This document shows positions 17,316 through 26,236 of a DNA stretch of 64,000 bases, in pieces (within the stretch, counting starts at the first letter, position 1; each line of letters opens with the position of its first letter). This DNA is from Bacillus sp. V5-8f. Lineage in GTDB: Bacteria > Bacillota > Bacilli > Bacillales > DSM-1321. The DNA is taken from the NCBI RefSeq assembly GCF_002863565.1, contig NZ_PGUW01000011.1, positions 124,001 to 188,000 of the forward strand, given 5' to 3'. Under the pieces are notes generated by a model. The model was not told where the DNA came from and searched no databases. It was given only the letters and a program-made list of their open reading frames with translations. Both the position numbers and the translations under genes were made by a program.

Positions 17316-17860
17316 TGCTTAAACGATTCTTCAAGATGAAACGAAACCAACAAGTGGTGGTTTATTCGAAGGCTGGCGAGGAGGCCATTCAAACATTAGG
17401 CAAAGTAAGCGCCATTGGCCGTGATTTTGTCATGTTAACCAATTTAAAGGATCGGTTCTGGATTTCCTATGAAGCTATTGAATCAGCTAACATACCTCAA
17501 GGAGTACCGAACTTTTCTAACAGCCATCAGTACTTTATATATGATAACGATCTAAAAAGAAAACTGCTCTATAACTTTGGAGAAACGGTCTCCAAAAGGG
17601 ATGTGCTTATCCAGCAATTTTACGAAGAATCGTTGAGCACCAATTTACGGTCATGGAAAAATACATGGGTGAGAGTCAGGACAGGTTCCGATACGTTGTT
17701 CGGAAAAATAATGGATGCTGACAAACTAACCTTAACCATTGCGTTGTGGAATGAGCAAACCAAACTGGATCTAATACACATAACATACGTTCAAAGCATA
17801 CGTTTTTTGAGCCTAGTATCTTTACTTGGAAGGCATCAAATCAAAAAAGTGTTTCAATAA
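17315..17860 (+). CDS. CotB-like two-module protein, MnxD position
   Basis: 181 residues with two tandem beta-rich modules. Module 1 (about residues 10-55) has the pattern LGKVSAIGRDFVML then FWISYEAIESANIP; module 2 (about 110-165) has WVRVRTGSDTLFGKIMD. This layout resembles the CotB / DUF2642-type small barrels of Bacillus coat proteins. It is paralogous to the C-terminal half of the protein at 23610, sharing LLYNFGETVSKRD against LTFNFGETVASSP. It sits where mnxD lies in SG-1; the name is by position only. Confidence 0.72.
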   Translation: MLKRFFKMKRNQQVVVYSKAGEEAIQTLGKVSAIGRDFVMLTNLKDRFWISYEAIESANIPQGVPNFSNSHQYFIYDNDLKRKLLYNFGETVSKRDVLIQQFYEESLSTNLRSWKNTWVRVRTGSDTLFGKIMDADKLTLTIALWNEQTKLDLIHITYVQSIRFLSLVSLLGRHQIKKVFQ

Positions 17861-17908
17861 TGGTTATTTTAAAACCAGTAATTATGCCAAAAGAAAAGGG
17901 GATGTAAA

Positions 17909-18208
17909 ATGAACCGGACAATTCCGAGTACCGACCAATTATTCCTGGAGTTAAATAACCTTATCGGTGAAAGCATTCTGGTTGTTACGGAATCTACGCA
18001 ATTAAATTTGTTAGGGCAAACATTCAGGCCGATTTTCTGCGGACCGATTGTGGAAGTGGAAGGGGGCCACCTCACAATATTTCCAGTTACCATCAAAATT
18101 CTTAACGCTCCATTTTTCCAATTTCCTACTCCTTTATCCATTCCACTTGAGAAAATAGCCCACTGGACTCCAAACTTTGATTGTGAAGCTCGGATCCCTC
18201 TCACATAA
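17909..18208 (+). CDS. MnxE/MnxF-type small subunit (upstream copy)
   Basis: 99 residues, about 11 kDa. One beta-rich module (LIGESILVVTES ... CGPIVEVEGGHLTIFPV ... IPLEKIAHW), no signal peptide and no membrane helix. AAAAGGGGATG precedes the ATG. In Bacillus sp. SG-1/PL-12 the purified Mn oxidase contains MnxG with two small copper-binding subunits, MnxE and MnxF, encoded immediately upstream. This gene occupies the mnxE position. The identity is by context and size, not by a remembered sequence match. Confidence 0.7.
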   Translation: MNRTIPSTDQLFLELNNLIGESILVVTESTQLNLLGQTFRPIFCGPIVEVEGGHLTIFPVTIKILNAPFFQFPTPLSIPLEKIAHWTPNFDCEARIPLT

Positions 18209-18241
18209 GCAGAAGGTCGGGTAAGAAAGGAGGATATCAGC

Positions 18242-18622
18242 ATGACCCAGCATCGTTTTAATCGAAGACGGAATTCATCCCAGCCACCGGGCAATAATGG
18301 GGATTTAAGGTCCGATTCATTTCAACAGGAAGGTAGATCATTTGATAACAGGCCGATAAATGAGATCCATGATGAAGAGCTCATTAATCATTTTAGGGAA
18401 GGGATCGGGAGCAAGGTGTTTGTACTCTCGCCCTCGTATCCATTTATATTTATCGGCGAAATTCTTGACGTGGTCGAGGATATGATTGAGATTGCCGTTG
18501 AAACGACGCATTTTCAGCCATTGGAAAACAGGATATGGTTTATACACGTTCATAACATTGAAGTCTTTTATATTGAACGTCCGGGAGAGTCGAGAATACC
18601 GGAATTAAATGATATGACGTAG
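18242..18622 (+). CDS. MnxE/MnxF-type small subunit (adjacent to mnxG)
   Basis: 126 residues. A polar, Arg/Asn-rich tail of about 40 residues precedes a barrel-like module (SKVFVLSPSYPFIFIGEILD ... IWFIHVHNIEVFYI) that parallels the module of the gene before it. The His-x-His in FIHVHNIEV could take part in copper binding. AAAGGAGG precedes the ATG and the gene ends 20 bases before mnxG. By position it is mnxF; whether E and F correspond one-to-one with SG-1 is not settled. Confidence 0.72.
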   Translation: MTQHRFNRRRNSSQPPGNNGDLRSDSFQQEGRSFDNRPINEIHDEELINHFREGIGSKVFVLSPSYPFIFIGEILDVVEDMIEIAVETTHFQPLENRIWFIHVHNIEVFYIERPGESRIPELNDMT

Positions 18623-18642
18623 TAACGAAACGGGGGAAGTCG

Positions 18643-21600
18643 ATGATCAGGCGTTTTCATGTTGTCGCCATTCCAATTCGCATAGTGATTAACAACTTCG
18701 GCGATCATAATCCGGATGGAAGGATGTATGTATTAAAGGAAAATCTGTCGAAGGTAAAAGAACTCGTTGATAAAAATCCCTTTACACCTGTAGAGCTTGT
18801 TCAGCCGCTGACTATCAGGGCGAATGAAGGGGATATAGTGGAAATCCTTTTTGAAAATCGGCTTAACCTTGCCGCGGGTATGCATTTCCAGGAAGCAGAT
18901 TATAACGTTTTGACTTCTGACGGGGCAAATGTGGGATTAAATCCAAGCTCGTTAGCTGAGCCTGGAACAACGATCCTGTACACAATCAATACAACTAATG
19001 AAGGGATTTATTTTTTTACGGACCTTGGAAATGTGTCCAGTACAGAGCAGGGATCCAGCCTCCAAGCCCTTTTCGGTGCCCTGCTAGTTCAAAGAAGGGG
19101 TTCGTGGTGGACGGATCCCGTAACCGGCGGGCCGATTAATAGCGGAGTATATGCAGATGTCCATAATCCGTTTCTGCCTTCATTCCGGGAGTTTGCCTGG
19201 TTTTTCCATGATGAAATGGAAGTGGATGATATAACCGGAAACCGGCCGATCCACCCTGTGACCGGACAGGATGTGGATTCGTTTCACGGTGTGAATTATC
19301 GATTCGAGCCGCTATATAATCGGAAAAGGCTGATCGAAGAAGGTGTTGTCAGCCCTGATGTGGATGGGGAAGAGGTTCACCATGATTCTTGGGTGTTCGG
19401 TGATCCGGCGACACCGATCTTACGCGGCTACAGAGGCGACCCCACTTTGATACGGTTAATTCATGCAGGTGTTAAGGAAACACACACATTTCACTACCAT
19501 GTGCATCAGTGGCTAAAAGATCAAACGAATATCCATTCTGAACTTGTGGATACTCAGGCAATTAGCCCTCAATCGCATTACAATGTGCAGCCACTATATG
19601 GAATGGGGAGCCTGTCGGGAAGCATTGGGGATGTAATCCTCCACTGCCATTTGTACCCGCACTTTGAAGCTGGGATGTGGGGAATCAACCGTATATTCGA
19701 TACGCTCCAGGATGGCAGCCAATGCTATCCGAACGGCATACCGATTGCTCCGCTTCAGCCCTTGCCTGACAGGCCCTGTCCGCCAAAGCCAACGAAGGAA
19801 AAGCCCGGTTTTCCTAATTTTATTCCCGGTAAGGTTGGATGTAAGGCTCCAAGGCCGCCGCTGGGTATCGTCGGCGGCAGGGAAATGACAGAGCTTGAAA
19901 GAAATGCAGCCGTCCCGAATGCAAGGCCGGGAGCGGTTTTTACCGATTCATGCCTTGGAAATCCGGTGGTCGTAGAATTTGATGTCTCTGTGATTGAAAT
20001 GCCGGTCGTTTACAATAAAGCCGGCTGGAATGATCCAAAAGCAAGATTTTATGTACTCGATAAAGACCTTGATGATGTTCTCTCTGGAAGAAAAGAACCC
20101 GAACCTCTTGTGCTCCACATGGAAGCCGGATCTTGCATCAGGATGAATTTTACCAACCGGATGCCACATGTCCTGGATGGAGACGCGTTCCAGCTTGTGA
20201 CAAGAACCTATGAATGTGGATTTCATGTGCACTTCGTAAAGTTCGATGTCCTTGTTTCAGATGGTTCAAATGTAGGCTGGAATTATGACAGTTCCGTCCT
20301 GCCTGGTGAGACGATCCGGTATGAGTGGTTTGCAGAGTCGGAATTAAAGGCGTTTTTTTTCCATGATCACCTATTCCCTGTTTCTTACCAGCAACACGGG
20401 GTGTTTGGTGCAGGCTGTGTTCAGCCGCGTTTTTCCAAGGTAATGGATTCACGCACCGGTGAGGAGACAGATCGGGGGGCACAGGTTACCGTGGTGAATC
20501 CAATCATTCCTGATTACCGGGATTTCGCTTTATTTGTCCAGGATTTCACATTACTGTTCGATAAGGATGGCCGACCCATTGAACCGCCGGATTTTCCGGG
20601 TTCAACGGATGACCCTGGAATATTCGCCGTCAACTATAAAAATGAGCCACTGCAATTCCGCCTCGGCAAGGATTGCGACCCGGCTTATTCATTCAGCTCG
20701 TTTGTGGGAGGAGATCCCGTTACGCCGATTTTGCGCGCTTATGGGGGCGATCCGATTCGGGTTCGGCTGTTGCAGGGGGCCCATGAGGAATCCCACAGCT
20801 TCGTTATGCATGGTTTGAAGTGGAAATCGGAGCACCCGGATAACGATTCTGTCCTCAGGGACCAACAGCATATCGGAATTGCAGAGTCATTTACTCTTGA
20901 GTTGGAAATTCCAAAGGCAGGCGATTATTTGTGGGCGTTCGAGACGGAGGAAGATGTCTGGAATGGCACATGGGGATTGGTTCGAGCGTTTGACCACGAA
21001 GTGGATGACCTTATCCCCCTTACCGACCGGCCATGGCCTCCCCGCAGGAGAAGCGCCCTGCCTGAAGTAACTGGTGAACCGCCTTCCCTTGCCAATTCGC
21101 AAAGTACCTTGCCTCCTGATTTGGCAGATTTTCCTGAGGGCGCACCGATTCGACGCTTTCGTGTTGTCGCGTTCCAAACCCCGATTATTTATAATTCTTA
21201 TGGGGACCACGACCCTTATGGCATTGTTTTTGCCCTGGAAGAGGATGTGGAGGATATCCTGTCAGGAAGAAAGAATCCGGAGCCGCTTGTTTTGAGGGGA
21301 AATACTGGTGATCTTATTGAAGTCACCTTAACAAGCCGGTTAAGATTTGAATTATTCCCTTTCCCGGACGGCATCCATCCATATCCACCAGTGAAGGAAC
21401 AGGCCTTTTATCCTCCTTCAGTACGTATTTCAATGCACCCAAGCAGCTTGCTTGATTATGATGTGACGACATCAAGCGGGGATACTGTCGGGTTCAATCC
21501 GGATCAAACGGTAGGTCCCGGTGAAGAAATTACGTATCGCTGGCATGTCGGTGATGCAGTGGGCACCTGTGCTTTATGGGATATGGCGGATTTGCGAAAT

Positions 21601-22299
21601 CACCGTTCGTTTGGAACCTTTGGGGCGTTTATAGCAGAACCCCGCTTTACGAGCTACCTTGATCCAAACACGCTGAAGCCTGTCAACACTGGGACCAGTG
21701 TAATCCTTAGCAATCCATTGCTGCCAACTACTAGAGAGTTTGTTTTAATCATGCATGATGGGGTAAGGCTGGAAGATAAAGATCGAATATTGATTGTTGA
21801 TCCGATGGCAGGTATTATACCGGAACCGGAGGAATTCGACATAGCGGATACGTATGATAACGGTTCCCGCGGTTTTAACTATCGCACGGAAAGACTCATT
21901 AATCGCTATCGGGACCACCCTGTGTTAGCAGACTTATTCAGTTCAAAAGTATTCGGCGACCCAGCGACTCCTGTTTTTGAAGCATACGCGGGGGATCCGG
22001 TAACCGTGCGTCTTGCGAATCCATCAGAGCGCCGCAGGTCGCATACTTTTCACATTCACGGCCACCAATGGAAATTCAACCCGCTTGATGTATTTTCCCG
22101 GAATGTTTCATTCGTCGGCCATAGTGTCGCGGGAGCAACAGATGACTTATTCCTGATTGGTGGCGCGGGAGGAATTTTAAACTTCCCTGGAGACTACATG
22201 TATCGGTCGGGCAATATCCGCTGGGATATCGAGCAGGGGATGTGGGGAATCATCCGCGTTCATGATAGGGTTCAGCCGCACTTGCCATTACTAGAATGA
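18643..22299 (+). CDS. mnxG: Manganese-oxidising multicopper oxidase MnxG
   Basis: 1218 residues, matching the unusual length of MnxG (about 1217), which oxidises Mn(II) through Mn(III) to MnO2 on the spore surface. Three repeats of about 400 residues start near 3, 445 and 836 (each with F-x-V-x(5-9)-Y/N ... D-P-x-G/A), giving six cupredoxin domains. Copper motifs: HTFHYHVH (281-288) and HCHLYPHFEAGM (334-345) in domain 2; HVH (528-530) and HDH (574-576) in domain 3; HTFHIHGH (1134-1141) in domain 6. Domain 6 lacks a following HCH motif. There is no signal peptide, as expected for mother-cell assembly onto the spore. It follows two small-subunit genes in one operon. Confidence 0.93.
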   Translation: MIRRFHVVAIPIRIVINNFGDHNPDGRMYVLKENLSKVKELVDKNPFTPVELVQPLTIRANEGDIVEILFENRLNLAAGMHFQEADYNVLTSDGANVGLNPSSLAEPGTTILYTINTTNEGIYFFTDLGNVSSTEQGSSLQALFGALLVQRRGSWWTDPVTGGPINSGVYADVHNPFLPSFREFAWFFHDEMEVDDITGNRPIHPVTGQDVDSFHGVNYRFEPLYNRKRLIEEGVVSPDVDGEEVHHDSWVFGDPATPILRGYRGDPTLIRLIHAGVKETHTFHYHVHQWLKDQTNIHSELVDTQAISPQSHYNVQPLYGMGSLSGSIGDVILHCHLYPHFEAGMWGINRIFDTLQDGSQCYPNGIPIAPLQPLPDRPCPPKPTKEKPGFPNFIPGKVGCKAPRPPLGIVGGREMTELERNAAVPNARPGAVFTDSCLGNPVVVEFDVSVIEMPVVYNKAGWNDPKARFYVLDKDLDDVLSGRKEPEPLVLHMEAGSCIRMNFTNRMPHVLDGDAFQLVTRTYECGFHVHFVKFDVLVSDGSNVGWNYDSSVLPGETIRYEWFAESELKAFFFHDHLFPVSYQQHGVFGAGCVQPRFSKVMDSRTGEETDRGAQVTVVNPIIPDYRDFALFVQDFTLLFDKDGRPIEPPDFPGSTDDPGIFAVNYKNEPLQFRLGKDCDPAYSFSSFVGGDPVTPILRAYGGDPIRVRLLQGAHEESHSFVMHGLKWKSEHPDNDSVLRDQQHIGIAESFTLELEIPKAGDYLWAFETEEDVWNGTWGLVRAFDHEVDDLIPLTDRPWPPRRRSALPEVTGEPPSLANSQSTLPPDLADFPEGAPIRRFRVVAFQTPIIYNSYGDHDPYGIVFALEEDVEDILSGRKNPEPLVLRGNTGDLIEVTLTSRLRFELFPFPDGIHPYPPVKEQAFYPPSVRISMHPSSLLDYDVTTSSGDTVGFNPDQTVGPGEEITYRWHVGDAVGTCALWDMADLRNHRSFGTFGAFIAEPRFTSYLDPNTLKPVNTGTSVILSNPLLPTTREFVLIMHDGVRLEDKDRILIVDPMAGIIPEPEEFDIADTYDNGSRGFNYRTERLINRYRDHPVLADLFSSKVFGDPATPVFEAYAGDPVTVRLANPSERRRSHTFHIHGHQWKFNPLDVFSRNVSFVGHSVAGATDDLFLIGGAGGILNFPGDYMYRSGNIRWDIEQGMWGIIRVHDRVQPHLPLLE

Positions 22300-22390
22300 A
22301 AATTTGTTTCCAGTGAGGCATTCGCCTTGTGCTTATATACCTGACCTTACCCTTTATTTCCCCAATCACTTGTTATTAGCTTAATATTAA

Positions 22391-22422
22391 GAAAACGATG
22401 TTGCCCGTCAACATCGTTTCTT
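22391..22422 (+). terminator. Terminator after mnxG
   Basis: AAACGATGTTG (22393-22403) pairs perfectly with CAACATCGTTT (22409-22419) across a 5-nt loop. The T-run is weak (TTTCTT). It lies between mnxG and the convergent Cys-rich gene. Confidence 0.65.
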
Positions 22423-22456
22423 GGTGTGTGCCCAAATGCAAATATAAGTGTGTTTC

Positions 22457-22942
22457 TTATAAGGATTCCACGAATTTAATTTTTTCAAAAGGAATGATTC
22501 TGAATTTTCCTTTGCAGCCACAATCTTCTTTTTGTCGTCTATTTTTCTTTTCGCTAAGCATCAAAACCTCAATAAAGTCTGTGCCGACATGATCAATTCT
22601 GGCTTCGAATACCTCCTGATCTTCACACTCAATTCTCACATCATGGTCAAGCAGCTGGCGTAATCTAAAGGCCAATCCGCCCTGTAATCCTGCTAATCGA
22701 AGATGAAAACGGTCACCACATATGAATCGTCTGTCGAAACATTTGTCAAATCGGTTTTCGAAACGATTATCAAACCTGTTCTCAAAATCTTCCTCAAAGC
22801 GATCCTGGAATCTTTCTTCAAAGCGCTCCTCAAGTTCATCTGAAAAATGGCCGGTATGGCGGAATTCTTTACATCCACAACCTTTTCGGTCATTGCGCTG
22901 TTTCCTGCATTCAGAACAGTTGCAATGGCGTTTCTTGCTCAT
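22457..22942 (-). CDS. Cys-rich coat-like protein with a Phe-every-four-residues helix
   Basis: 161 residues. Cysteines cluster at the N terminus (HCNCSEC, then GCGC) and again near the end (CGC). Residues 41-73 carry nine Phe at exact 4-residue intervals (41, 45, 49 and so on), mostly as Arg-Phe with acidic residues between. The C-terminal module (DHDVRIECEDQEVFEARIDHVG ... RIIPFEKIKFVESL, shown in parts) has the same barrel-like pattern as other coat-like proteins here. GGGAGGAAG precedes the ATG. It is convergent with mnxG. A metal-binding spore-surface role is inferred. Confidence 0.75.
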   Translation of the reverse strand: MSKKRHCNCSECRKQRNDRKGCGCKEFRHTGHFSDELEERFEERFQDRFEEDFENRFDNRFENRFDKCFDRRFICGDRFHLRLAGLQGGLAFRLRQLLDHDVRIECEDQEVFEARIDHVGTDFIEVLMLSEKKNRRQKEDCGCKGKFRIIPFEKIKFVESL

Positions 22943-23083
22943 CTATCTTCCTCCCTTAGTGTAAACCTATTTCTTTAAGGTAGCTGAGCCCTTTTAATGA
23001 TTTTCAGCAAATTGTGTCTTGCGGCGTCAATTTATTTTTGATCTCTTTATGGTTGGAATCTGTCTCTAGAAAACGTGCGGGAG

Positions 23084-23326
23084 TTACCTCTGAAGCTTTC
23101 GGTTTGTTAGAGGTGGCAATAACCGAGTTTCTTTCACTAATTTGTCGCTTTTGGGTAGTGAAGTGAAGAACTTATCAATAATCTCCACTGGATTGTCCTT
23201 GTCAAAAAACCTTATTAAACAAGCAGAAGCACAGCAGGACCCTAAGGAGGATTCCAGTTCTCGATGCCGTCGGGACATACCATTATGGATTGTTCCGCAA
23301 TTCTCACATTGCTGGAAATCTGTCAT
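23084..23326 (-). CDS. Small Cys-rich protein, possible zinc ribbon
   Basis: 80 residues. It starts MTDFQQCENCGTIHNG, then GSCCASACL, giving a C-x2-C ... C-C-x3-C pattern like a degenerate zinc ribbon, followed by a polar tail. GGTGAT and, further away, AAAGGAG precede the ATG. A CATAGTATA box (minus strand, 23369-23361) could be a sigma-K or sigma-E -10 element but its -35 is poor. Function unknown; it lies among spore-coat-like genes. Confidence 0.5.
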   Translation of the reverse strand: MTDFQQCENCGTIHNGMSRRHRELESSLGSCCASACLIRFFDKDNPVEIIDKFFTSLPKSDKLVKETRLLPPLTNRKLQR

Positions 23327-23609
23327 TTATCACCCTGACTCCTTTCCATTAAGCTAGTAATATACTATGTCAGGCATTTTTACCTGAATAAACATCAGCC
23401 CTCTTGTGGAAAATTTATCTGGGCAATTGTGTGTTTGACAGCTCCCAAGGTACGCCTTATATACGGGAAACATACTATGAAATGTGAGTGAACGGTATTT
23501 AACTAATCTTATCATCCAGGTTGCTAACTTACAGGGGGTCAAAGTCAACCTGTTTTTTCACAATATAAAGTAAGAATGTCATTTATCCTCATAGATAGGA
23601 GGTGACCTA

Positions 23610-24671
23610 ATGAAAAGAAGGAAACGAAAAAAGGAAGGGGTTCGTTGTCCAGAAATTGTCTCACCAAATGCTCCGGATGATTTCTGTATTCCGGAAGCAT
23701 GCTGTCCCGTACGTTTCGATACTCCTAAATTTCCCGCCCCGACTTCATGCCTCCCCGATGAAGAGACTAAGGAACTTGAAGAAAGAATTAATGCTGCTAA
23801 TGAATTATTGTTGGACTTGGCTTTATCCAATGAGCGCCCTGAAGAAGGAATGATGCGGGCTTTTGAAGGGTTATCAGGACAGTGGGTTAAGCTAAAAATT
23901 GGCCAAGAAGATGAAGAAGAGGAACAAACAGAAAACATGCAGCTGAATGAAGTAATGCCACCCCAGGAAACCGGGGAAGTCCAACAAAGTAATTCTGGTA
24001 GAACAAAGAGAGCCCCATCATTTTCAGGTGGATCTCGTACCTCGGAAAATCAACAAGAAGAGGTAATGATGTCTTGTTCAACTGACAAATTAATTCTCGA
24101 CAATCCCGACATAGTTAAAAAGAAGCCTGCTCGAAAAGGTGTAAAAAGAAAAAATAAAATATATATCAGATGGCAAAAAGCTCCCAAACGGAAATCAAGC
24201 AGGAGGACACAGGAACAGGAATCACTAGAGCAAGAAATGGTACGCGACGAGAGTGGATTTTTGGCAGGGCGTGTAAAAGTTGTTGGCAAAGATTTCGTGC
24301 TGTTAAAGGATGGAAAGAAGGAATTCCTAATCCCATTCGCTCAAATACGATCTATCAAACTTGAAAATCGTTTCGTACACCGGCCCCATGAGCCAGAATT
24401 GCTTGATATCGATCCGTGCCTGCGAAGATCGTTAACATTTAATTTCGGGGAAACAGTTGCCTCCTCACCGGAATTAATCCGAATATTTTTCAGAATGAAT
24501 CTGAGTATGTTTTTATTGCTTCACTTATGGAAACCAATAAAGATCAAGCTTAAAGGTGAAGAAATTGAGGGTATTGTAGTTGAGGTTAGCCAGGAATCCA
24601 TAGCGATTCAAATGGCAGATGAAAAAATAAGAGAGGTGCCGTTCCATTCCATTTTCTTTATGAGAATGTAA
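23610..24671 (+). CDS. CotB-like coat protein with long charged linker
   Basis: 353 residues. Basic start (MKRRKRKKEG), a Cys-containing segment (CPEIVSP, then CIPEACCPVRF), an acidic and Ser/Gln-rich linker (about 100-160) and a Lys/Arg-rich stretch (165-200). Two beta-rich modules follow, paralogous to the gene at 17315: GRVKVVGKDFVLL, IPFAQIRSI, then LTFNFGETVAS and IEGIVVEVSQESIAIQM. Such a Ser/Lys/Arg-rich design recalls CotB. AGGAGGTGA precedes the ATG. With the 17315 gene it brackets mnxG, suggesting duplication around the oxidase. Confidence 0.75.
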   Translation: MKRRKRKKEGVRCPEIVSPNAPDDFCIPEACCPVRFDTPKFPAPTSCLPDEETKELEERINAANELLLDLALSNERPEEGMMRAFEGLSGQWVKLKIGQEDEEEEQTENMQLNEVMPPQETGEVQQSNSGRTKRAPSFSGGSRTSENQQEEVMMSCSTDKLILDNPDIVKKKPARKGVKRKNKIYIRWQKAPKRKSSRRTQEQESLEQEMVRDESGFLAGRVKVVGKDFVLLKDGKKEFLIPFAQIRSIKLENRFVHRPHEPELLDIDPCLRRSLTFNFGETVASSPELIRIFFRMNLSMFLLLHLWKPIKIKLKGEEIEGIVVEVSQESIAIQMADEKIREVPFHSIFFMRM

Positions 24672-24777
24672 CAGGATCCATTGCTCGAATAACCCTTGCA
24701 AGCCAAGGGTTATACATAATAAAGAGTTGTTATACAACTATTTATAATTATAAATAGGCATTTTGATTCTTTCAACC

Positions 24778-24807
24778 TTGCAATCTAGAAAAAAACGCTG
24801 TTACAAT
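24778..24807 (+). promoter_or_regulatory. Sigma-A promoter of glycerate kinase
   Basis: TTGCAA (24778-24783) and TACAAT (24802-24807) are 18 bases apart. The promoter lies 230 bases before the glycerate kinase start, with a cre site directly after the -10. Confidence 0.55.
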
Positions 24808-24810
24808 AAT

Positions 24811-24825
24811 ATGTAAACGCTTTCC
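24811..24825 (+). promoter_or_regulatory. cre site (CcpA operator)
   Basis: ATGTAAACGCTTTCC fits the catabolite-responsive element TGWAANCGNTNWCA at all but the final base. It covers the expected transcription start, the usual place for carbon catabolite repression. The remaining bases to 25038 hold no gene. Confidence 0.65.
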
Positions 24826-25038
24826 TACATTCTGTTATGTATATATTTTATTTTTACTCCAGCAAAGATAGTAACCGTCAGCAATGAGGATAACGTAGTG
24901 GCAAAGGTAGCCAGGGCTAAGTATTAATAGTATCAAATAAAGAGCGAGTATGGTTTAGACAGATAGGAGGAAGAAACAAAATCCACTTGTTCCGTGAAAG
25001 TCCCTAGAAAGCTTCCGGCCAGTCAATAGGAGGATAAA

Positions 25039-26166
25039 ATGAAAATTGTGATCGCACCAGATTCCTTTAAAGAAAGTTTGGCCGCAGACCAAGTGGCAAA
25101 AGCAATTAAGTCTGGGTTTATGGCTGTTTTCCCGAACGCGGAATATCATCTGCTCCCAATAGCAGACGGTGGTGAAGGAACCGTACAGGCGTTGGCTGGT
25201 TCAAGTAACAGTAGAATAGAAACCATTTCAGTCACTGGACCTTTAGGTGAGCCGGTAAAGGCCAAAATCGCTTTTTCTAACGATGGAAAAAAAGCTTTTA
25301 TTGAAATGGCAGAAGCTTGCGGGCTGCATCTTGTTCCCGGTAATTTGCGAAACCCATTACACACGACTTCCTATGGGGTGGGGGAACTGATTGTATATGC
25401 AATGGACAGGGGCGCTGCCGAACTGATTATTGGGGTAGGCGGAAGTGCAACAAATGATGGTGGAATGGGTATGGCTTCTGCACTCGGTTATCAATTTTTT
25501 GATGTTTCAGGAGAATTGTTGAGGGGCCGGGGTGAGGATGTATTCGATGCAGAATCTATGTCTGTTATTTCCCGTGATAAACGTTTAGATCAAACAAAAA
25601 TTACGATTGCGGCAGATGTGGAAAACCCCTTAACAGGCAAAAACGGTGCAACATATGTTTATGGGCCTCAAAAAGGGCTGCTTGGCAGCAGTTTAGCTGA
25701 TATGGATAGGGCCATGGGCGAATTTTACAAAATGGCTTCCAGTCATTTAGGAAAAGAGGTAGCCGATTTGCCAGGAAGCGGTGCAGGCGGAGGAATGGGG
25801 GCTGGACTCCTTTTATTTGCAGGAGCGCAATTGAAAAAAGGTGTGGAACTTGTGCTGGAGCATTTAAATGTTAAGGACATTTGCCGGGATGCAGACATGG
25901 TAATCGTCGGTGAAGGAAAAATTGACGGGCAAACCCTATTTGGCAAAGCACCAGCAGGGGTGGCGGCATGTGCTCCACCGACATCCAAAGTCATTGCTAT
26001 TTGTGGTAGCGTGGGAGAGGGCAGCGAAGTGCTTTATGATCATGGTTTTGACGCAATATTCCCTACTATTCCCGCCCTATTGCCCTTTAAAGATATCATG
26101 GGTGGGGCTTATGCCAATGTAGAACGAACGGCCCGGAATGTGGCCGCATTGCTTAGAAAAGAGTGA
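25039..26166 (+). CDS. glxK: Glycerate kinase
   Basis: 375 residues, typical of the GlxK/GarK family. It starts KIVIAPDSFKESLAADQVA, with the family motifs PIADGGEGTVQAL, GVGGSATNDGGMGMASALG and GSGAGGGMGAGL. It phosphorylates D-glycerate with ATP and links glyoxylate or sugar-acid use to lower glycolysis. AGGAGG precedes the ATG. It is transcribed alone; the cre site at 24811 indicates repression by CcpA when preferred sugars are present. Confidence 0.93.
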   Translation: MKIVIAPDSFKESLAADQVAKAIKSGFMAVFPNAEYHLLPIADGGEGTVQALAGSSNSRIETISVTGPLGEPVKAKIAFSNDGKKAFIEMAEACGLHLVPGNLRNPLHTTSYGVGELIVYAMDRGAAELIIGVGGSATNDGGMGMASALGYQFFDVSGELLRGRGEDVFDAESMSVISRDKRLDQTKITIAADVENPLTGKNGATYVYGPQKGLLGSSLADMDRAMGEFYKMASSHLGKEVADLPGSGAGGGMGAGLLLFAGAQLKKGVELVLEHLNVKDICRDADMVIVGEGKIDGQTLFGKAPAGVAACAPPTSKVIAICGSVGEGSEVLYDHGFDAIFPTIPALLPFKDIMGGAYANVERTARNVAALLRKE

Positions 26167-26236
26167 AAGCAAGTTACTTGATGGATATGATTTGTTTCAG
26201 GGCAAGTCAAAAAATTGTTGTATTGGAAAAATTGTT

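Noticed and set aside
19948-20482. Minus-strand frames inside mnxG
   Set aside because: Antisense shadows of a continuous, motif-rich 1218-codon gene.
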